34,034 bases of DNA from Bacteroidota bacterium (lineage in GTDB: Bacteria > Bacteroidota > Rhodothermia > Rhodothermales > JAHQVL01), in NCBI GenBank assembly GCA_039111535.1, contig JBCCIM010000048.1, positions 1 to 34,034 on the forward strand. Reading direction: 5' to 3'. This document shows, piece by piece, positions 31,054-34,034 of the stretch (position 1 is its first letter; every line of letters starts with the position of its first letter). Position numbers and translations under genes: made by a program. Under the pieces are notes generated by a model. That model had not been told where the DNA came from, searched no databases, and saw only the letters and a list, made by a program, of their open reading frames with translations.

Positions 31054-32206
31054 CTTCCCTACCTGGCTGCACCAGACCCAGACCTGGATGTACACCCAGG
31101 TTAAGTATTTGCCGGCCCCAGTTGTGCCGCATATCGTTTGCCACCGCACAGCTAACCTGGAACAGTTTAACATGCCGCACATCCATGCGCTAGCTAATGA
31201 ACCCAAATGGCGATGGTACTGGGAAAAAGGATTGCGCAAGTTTGGTGTACGTAACTACATCAGTTTACTGACCCGTGTAGCAAGGCAGGAGCGCGCCGGC
31301 ATCATCCACTCGCATTTTGGTCCGTATGGCTGGGAAGACATGGAAGCCGCAAAAAAAGTAGGTGCCCAACACGTGGTCACGTTTTACGGTGCAGATGTAA
31401 ACAAGCTGCCCAAACAAGACCCGCGGTGGCTCGACCGCTACAGCCGGCTCTTCGAACACGTCAGCCTCGTGCTTTGCGAAGGACCGCACATGGGCAAATG
31501 TGTAGAGAAACTCGGGTGCCCCGGAGATAAAATCAGGGTGCAACACCTCGGCATTGAACTAGACAAGCATGCCTTTGCGCCACGCACATGGCAGCCAGGT
31601 AAACCGTTGCGTGTTTTGATTGCCTCTTCTTTTCGGGAGAAAAAAGGTATTCCTTACGGGATCAAAGCACTCGCAAAATTGAAAGCGCGGGTACCCATTG
31701 AAGTGACCGTCATTGGGGATGCGGGAAAGGAAGCCACAAGCCAGGCTGAGAAAAAGAAAATTCTCGACGCCATAGCGAACAATGGCCTGGACAACGACAT
31801 CAAGCTGCTCGGCTACCAGTCGTATGACCGACTGATTGAAGAAGCGCGTCAGCACCATGTATATCTCGCGCCCAGCGTAACGGCCAGCGACGGCGACACG
31901 GAGGGTGGCGCACCAGTTTCTATTATTGAGATGATGGCCTCGGGGATGCCAGTGGTGAGTACGTACCACTGCGACATCCCACATATCATCACCCACCAGA
32001 AAACCGGCTTGCTGGCGGAGGAACGAGATGTTGACGGGTTGTTTGCAGGTTTGCTGTGGCTCGTTGAAAACCCGGCCCACTGGGATACCCTCACACAGGC
32101 AGCCCGGGCGAAGATTGAAGAAGCCTACGACGCACGAGTGCAAGGCGAACGCTTGGCGGCTCTGTACCAGGCAGTACTGGCAACCACCTTATCTGTAGCG
32201 GTATAA
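31031..32206 (+). CDS. Glycosyltransferase family 4 (GT-B fold)
   Basis: I chose the ATG at 31031, giving MQVPVLHSFPTWLHQTQTW and 391 residues; an earlier in-frame start would lie deep inside the flippase gene. The donor half shows RVLIASSFREKKGIPYGIKAL and the E-x7-E-type motif in DTEGGAPVSIIEMMASGMPVV. The N-terminal half contains GIIHSHFGPYGWEDME for acceptor binding. It should be a retaining transferase at the inner face of the membrane, adding one sugar to the lipid-linked unit. The donor and linkage cannot be read from sequence. It overlaps wzx by 23 bases and precedes a second GT4 gene by 29. Confidence 0.9.
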   Translation: MQVPVLHSFPTWLHQTQTWMYTQVKYLPAPVVPHIVCHRTANLEQFNMPHIHALANEPKWRWYWEKGLRKFGVRNYISLLTRVARQERAGIIHSHFGPYGWEDMEAAKKVGAQHVVTFYGADVNKLPKQDPRWLDRYSRLFEHVSLVLCEGPHMGKCVEKLGCPGDKIRVQHLGIELDKHAFAPRTWQPGKPLRVLIASSFREKKGIPYGIKALAKLKARVPIEVTVIGDAGKEATSQAEKKKILDAIANNGLDNDIKLLGYQSYDRLIEEARQHHVYLAPSVTASDGDTEGGAPVSIIEMMASGMPVVSTYHCDIPHIITHQKTGLLAEERDVDGLFAGLLWLVENPAHWDTLTQAARAKIEEAYDARVQGERLAALYQAVLATTLSVAV

Positions 32207-32235
32207 TCACGTTAGCAGTCTCGGCTACACAATAC

Positions 32236-33396
32236 ATGCAACGCAAACGAATCATCCTTTTCTTCTCCCACTCTGCTGCCCTGTATGGTGCCGAGCGCTC
32301 GTTGCTGGACCTCATCCTTGGCCTGGATCAAACCCAATTCTACCCTATCGTTGCATTGCCGGCTGAAGGTCCGCTTGCAGATCGCCTCCGCACCAACAAC
32401 ATCGAAGTACGCATCACGGGCCACCAAAACTGGATGGGTGGGAAGTATTTCCTGCTGGCAGCGGCTTTGCGGTTTGGTGCCAATCTCAAAACGTATTTCA
32501 AGCTCAAAAAAGAGTTGGCAGATACACCTATAGATCTGGTCTATACCAACACCAGTGCAACCCCGATGGGTGGCTTTATTGCCCGCGTGCTGGGGGTGCC
32601 CCACCTGTGGCACATCAGGGAATTCATACCCAAAGGCACAGGCGGAAAGTTTTACTATGGCACACAGCGCAGCTTTAATTTCATTCAAAAGGCGGCCTCA
32701 ACTATTGTGTGCAATTCGCATCAGTTGAAAGACGCGCTACGCGCATACTTGCCGGCTGGGCAGATGGAAGTTGTACACAACGGTATTCTGGCGGACAAGC
32801 CGGCTGCACCCGAAAAGCAGCCGCCATCGCGCGACAAAGAGGTGGTCTTTGGTATGGTGGGCAGCCTGAACCCGAGTAAAGGCATTGCTGATGCTATTCA
32901 GGCCCTTGCACAATTGAAAGCGAGTGGTATTACAGGCCGGCTACTGGTCGCTGGCGACGGGCTGGAACGTAACAAAGTCGCGTTTAATGAACTCGCGACA
33001 TCGCTTGGTGTCACGCATCAAATTGAGTGGCTCGGCTACCTTGATGATCCTTCGATTGTGTATCAGCGATCCCACATTGTACTCATTTGCTCCCGCTGGG
33101 AATCGTTTGGGAGGGTTGCAGTGGAAGCCGGCGCATGGGGCTGCCCGGTGGTTGCCTCGAACAAAGGCGGGCTGCTTGAAGTTATCGAAGAGGAGAAAAC
33201 TGGTTTGTTTTACGAACCTGGCGACGTTGAAGGGCTTGTAGCAAAAATCAAAAAGCTTGTAGATCGTCCGAATCTTTATCACGTCATCTCTCTACACGCG
33301 CCGGTTTCAGTATACAACCGGTTTTCGACACGACAGTATATCGAACGCATGGTGCAGGTTATGCAGCGTCAAATCGAAGAAAAAGCGTCCGTTTGA
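32236..33396 (+). CDS. Glycosyltransferase family 4 (GT-B fold), second
   Basis: The 386-residue protein opens with IILFFSHSAALYGAERSLLDL, a typical GT4 N-terminus with the glycine-rich acceptor loop. The C-terminal half has VFGMVGSLNPSKGIADAIQAL, LLVAGDGLERNKV and the donor motif SRWESFGRVAVEAGAWGCPVV with its two spaced glutamates, followed by ASNKGGLLEVIEE. A retaining sugar transferase for the repeat unit is likely. It is unlike the preceding GT4 protein beyond the shared fold, so they probably add different sugars. Its TGA overlaps the TTG start of the following membrane-protein gene (TTGA). Confidence 0.9.
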   Translation: MQRKRIILFFSHSAALYGAERSLLDLILGLDQTQFYPIVALPAEGPLADRLRTNNIEVRITGHQNWMGGKYFLLAAALRFGANLKTYFKLKKELADTPIDLVYTNTSATPMGGFIARVLGVPHLWHIREFIPKGTGGKFYYGTQRSFNFIQKAASTIVCNSHQLKDALRAYLPAGQMEVVHNGILADKPAAPEKQPPSRDKEVVFGMVGSLNPSKGIADAIQALAQLKASGITGRLLVAGDGLERNKVAFNELATSLGVTHQIEWLGYLDDPSIVYQRSHIVLICSRWESFGRVAVEAGAWGCPVVASNKGGLLEVIEEEKTGLFYEPGDVEGLVAKIKKLVDRPNLYHVISLHAPVSVYNRFSTRQYIERMVQVMQRQIEEKASV

Positions 33397-34034
33397 AGTC
33401 CCCGGCAAACATACCGCAAATCAATTTTCTGGCCCTTATCGAGATGCTGATTCTCGGGAGCGCGGCGTTTCTTGCGCTGCTTCCGTTACAGCAGCTATTT
33501 ATGGTCCCGTTTGCCGGCGGCGCCCTCAACACCTTTGAAACCAGCTACCTGCTGATTCTTTTCTTTTCCGTGCTTTGCACGCTCTACTATTTTTCTCTAC
33601 GCACGTCTCGCCCTTTTCTCTACTTGCTGCTTGCCATAGGTGGGTACACGACTTTTCAGTTGCTGTTGGATTCCGGCAGTCTTTTCTACATCGTGCGGCA
33701 ATTGCGGTATTTTATGCCGTTCATCGTTGCCGTTGTTGTCCTGGCAGTACGGCCCAAACGCCTCTACCTGAAAGAGACGCTGTACTACTTGTCTGTAGCT
33801 GCCATGTTGAGCGCGCTTGCTTCCCTGGTTCTACACTTCTTTTTCCAGGAAACGCTTATTCGCATCATCCAGCGATCCAGTGATCCGGCAGCAGGCAACC
33901 ATCTGGCGCTTTTGATACGCTCTGGCCGTTCGCCCTGGGGCAACGCCAGCCTGGTTTACATTACGGTCATAGCCCTCGGTTTTTTGCAGGAATACACGCC
34001 CCGCCGGCAACTCATCGTCAAACTGGCGGTTGGC
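33393..34034 (+). CDS. Multi-membrane protein, Wzy polymerase or O-antigen ligase candidate (3' end outside window)
   Basis: An open frame starts at TTG 33393, overlapping the previous stop, and runs without a stop to the window end (214 codons seen); an ATG at 33444 is an alternative start. Membrane segments are evident from the first 40 residues (MLILGSAAFLALLPLQQLF), then TSYLLILFFSVLCTLYYF, FLYLLLAIGGY, MPFIVAVVVLAV and AAMLSALASLVLHFF. A hydrophilic stretch follows, with SSDPAAGNHLALLIRSGRSPWGNAS, which could be part of the periplasmic loop of Wzy/WaaL proteins. The position after wzx and two glycosyltransferases supports a polymerase. No motif is diagnostic and the protein is incomplete. 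Confidence 0.65.
   Translation, partial: MKSPANIPQINFLALIEMLILGSAAFLALLPLQQLFMVPFAGGALNTFETSYLLILFFSVLCTLYYFSLRTSRPFLYLLLAIGGYTTFQLLLDSGSLFYIVRQLRYFMPFIVAVVVLAVRPKRLYLKETLYYLSVAAMLSALASLVLHFFFQETLIRIIQRSSDPAAGNHLALLIRSGRSPWGNASLVYITVIALGFLQEYTPRRQLIVKLAVG

Noticed and set aside
1-34034. CRISPR array, tRNA, rRNA or complete insertion sequence
   Set aside because: I saw no regularly spaced direct repeats, no cloverleaf-like segment, no rRNA-like conserved stretch and no transposase motif on either strand. An automated tRNA/ncRNA scan would be the decisive check.

Overview
The window reads as a chromosomal segment of a marine-type Bacteroidota/Rhodothermota-like bacterium. The support is one large secreted protein with a type IX (Por) secretion sorting domain, a lipoprotein sulfatase, generally weak Shine-Dalgarno sequences, and a roughly balanced base composition with very frequent GCCGGC words. 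The phylum is inferred from these traits; there is no rRNA or other marker gene in the window.

Layout. (1) Positions 1-~2600 hold a phosphodiester glycosidase-like gene, a NAD(P)H-hydrate epimerase-like gene and the C-terminal part of a sensor histidine kinase. This segment differs in word usage from everything after it and ends abruptly against what looks like the tail of a sugar acetyltransferase gene. (2) 2600-5000 carries a sugar-nucleotide aminotransferase and oxidoreductase pair (WbpE/WbpB type). (3) 5000-13900 is mixed: a T9SS-exported cohesin/dockerin protein, a sulfatase, a polytopic lipoprotein of unknown function, a small GIY-YIG nuclease bracketed by inverted repeats, an AbgT transporter and a cysteine-desulfurase-like enzyme. 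(4) 13900-20200, minus strand, has a WbpA-type UDP-sugar dehydrogenase, a WecA-like glycosyl-1-phosphate transferase fused to the membrane and nucleotide-binding half of a WbpM-like protein, an NDP-sugar SDR enzyme and a UDP-GlcNAc 2-epimerase-family (WbpI/WecB) enzyme. (5) 20500-24200 has a sulfotransferase (+), then minus-strand zwf, a second NAD(P)H-hydrate epimerase-like gene and a stand-alone CBM48 protein. (6) 24375 to the end is a compact plus-strand polysaccharide operon: a possible 41-residue leader, Wzz, RmlA, WecE-type aminotransferase, sugar N-formyltransferase, methyltransferase, Wzx flippase, two GT4 glycosyltransferases and the start of a multi-membrane Wzy/ligase-like gene running off the window.

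Together, blocks 2, 4 and 6 encode most of a Wzx/Wzy-dependent surface polysaccharide pathway. WbpA, WbpB, WbpE and a WbpI-like epimerase would make a 2,3-diamino-uronic acid nucleotide; only the acetyltransferase WbpD is not intact. RmlA, WecE and the formyltransferase would make a dTDP-4-formamido-4,6-dideoxyhexose; the RmlB dehydratase is not obvious here. The GT4 fusion would prime undecaprenyl phosphate, and the sulfotransferase could decorate the product. Specific sugar assignments are inferences from family and neighbourhood.

Convergent gene pairs at 4.96 and 13.9 kb, and the end of the AbgT gene at 10.4 kb, are marked by long perfect hairpins. I found no tRNA, rRNA, CRISPR array or complete insertion sequence.
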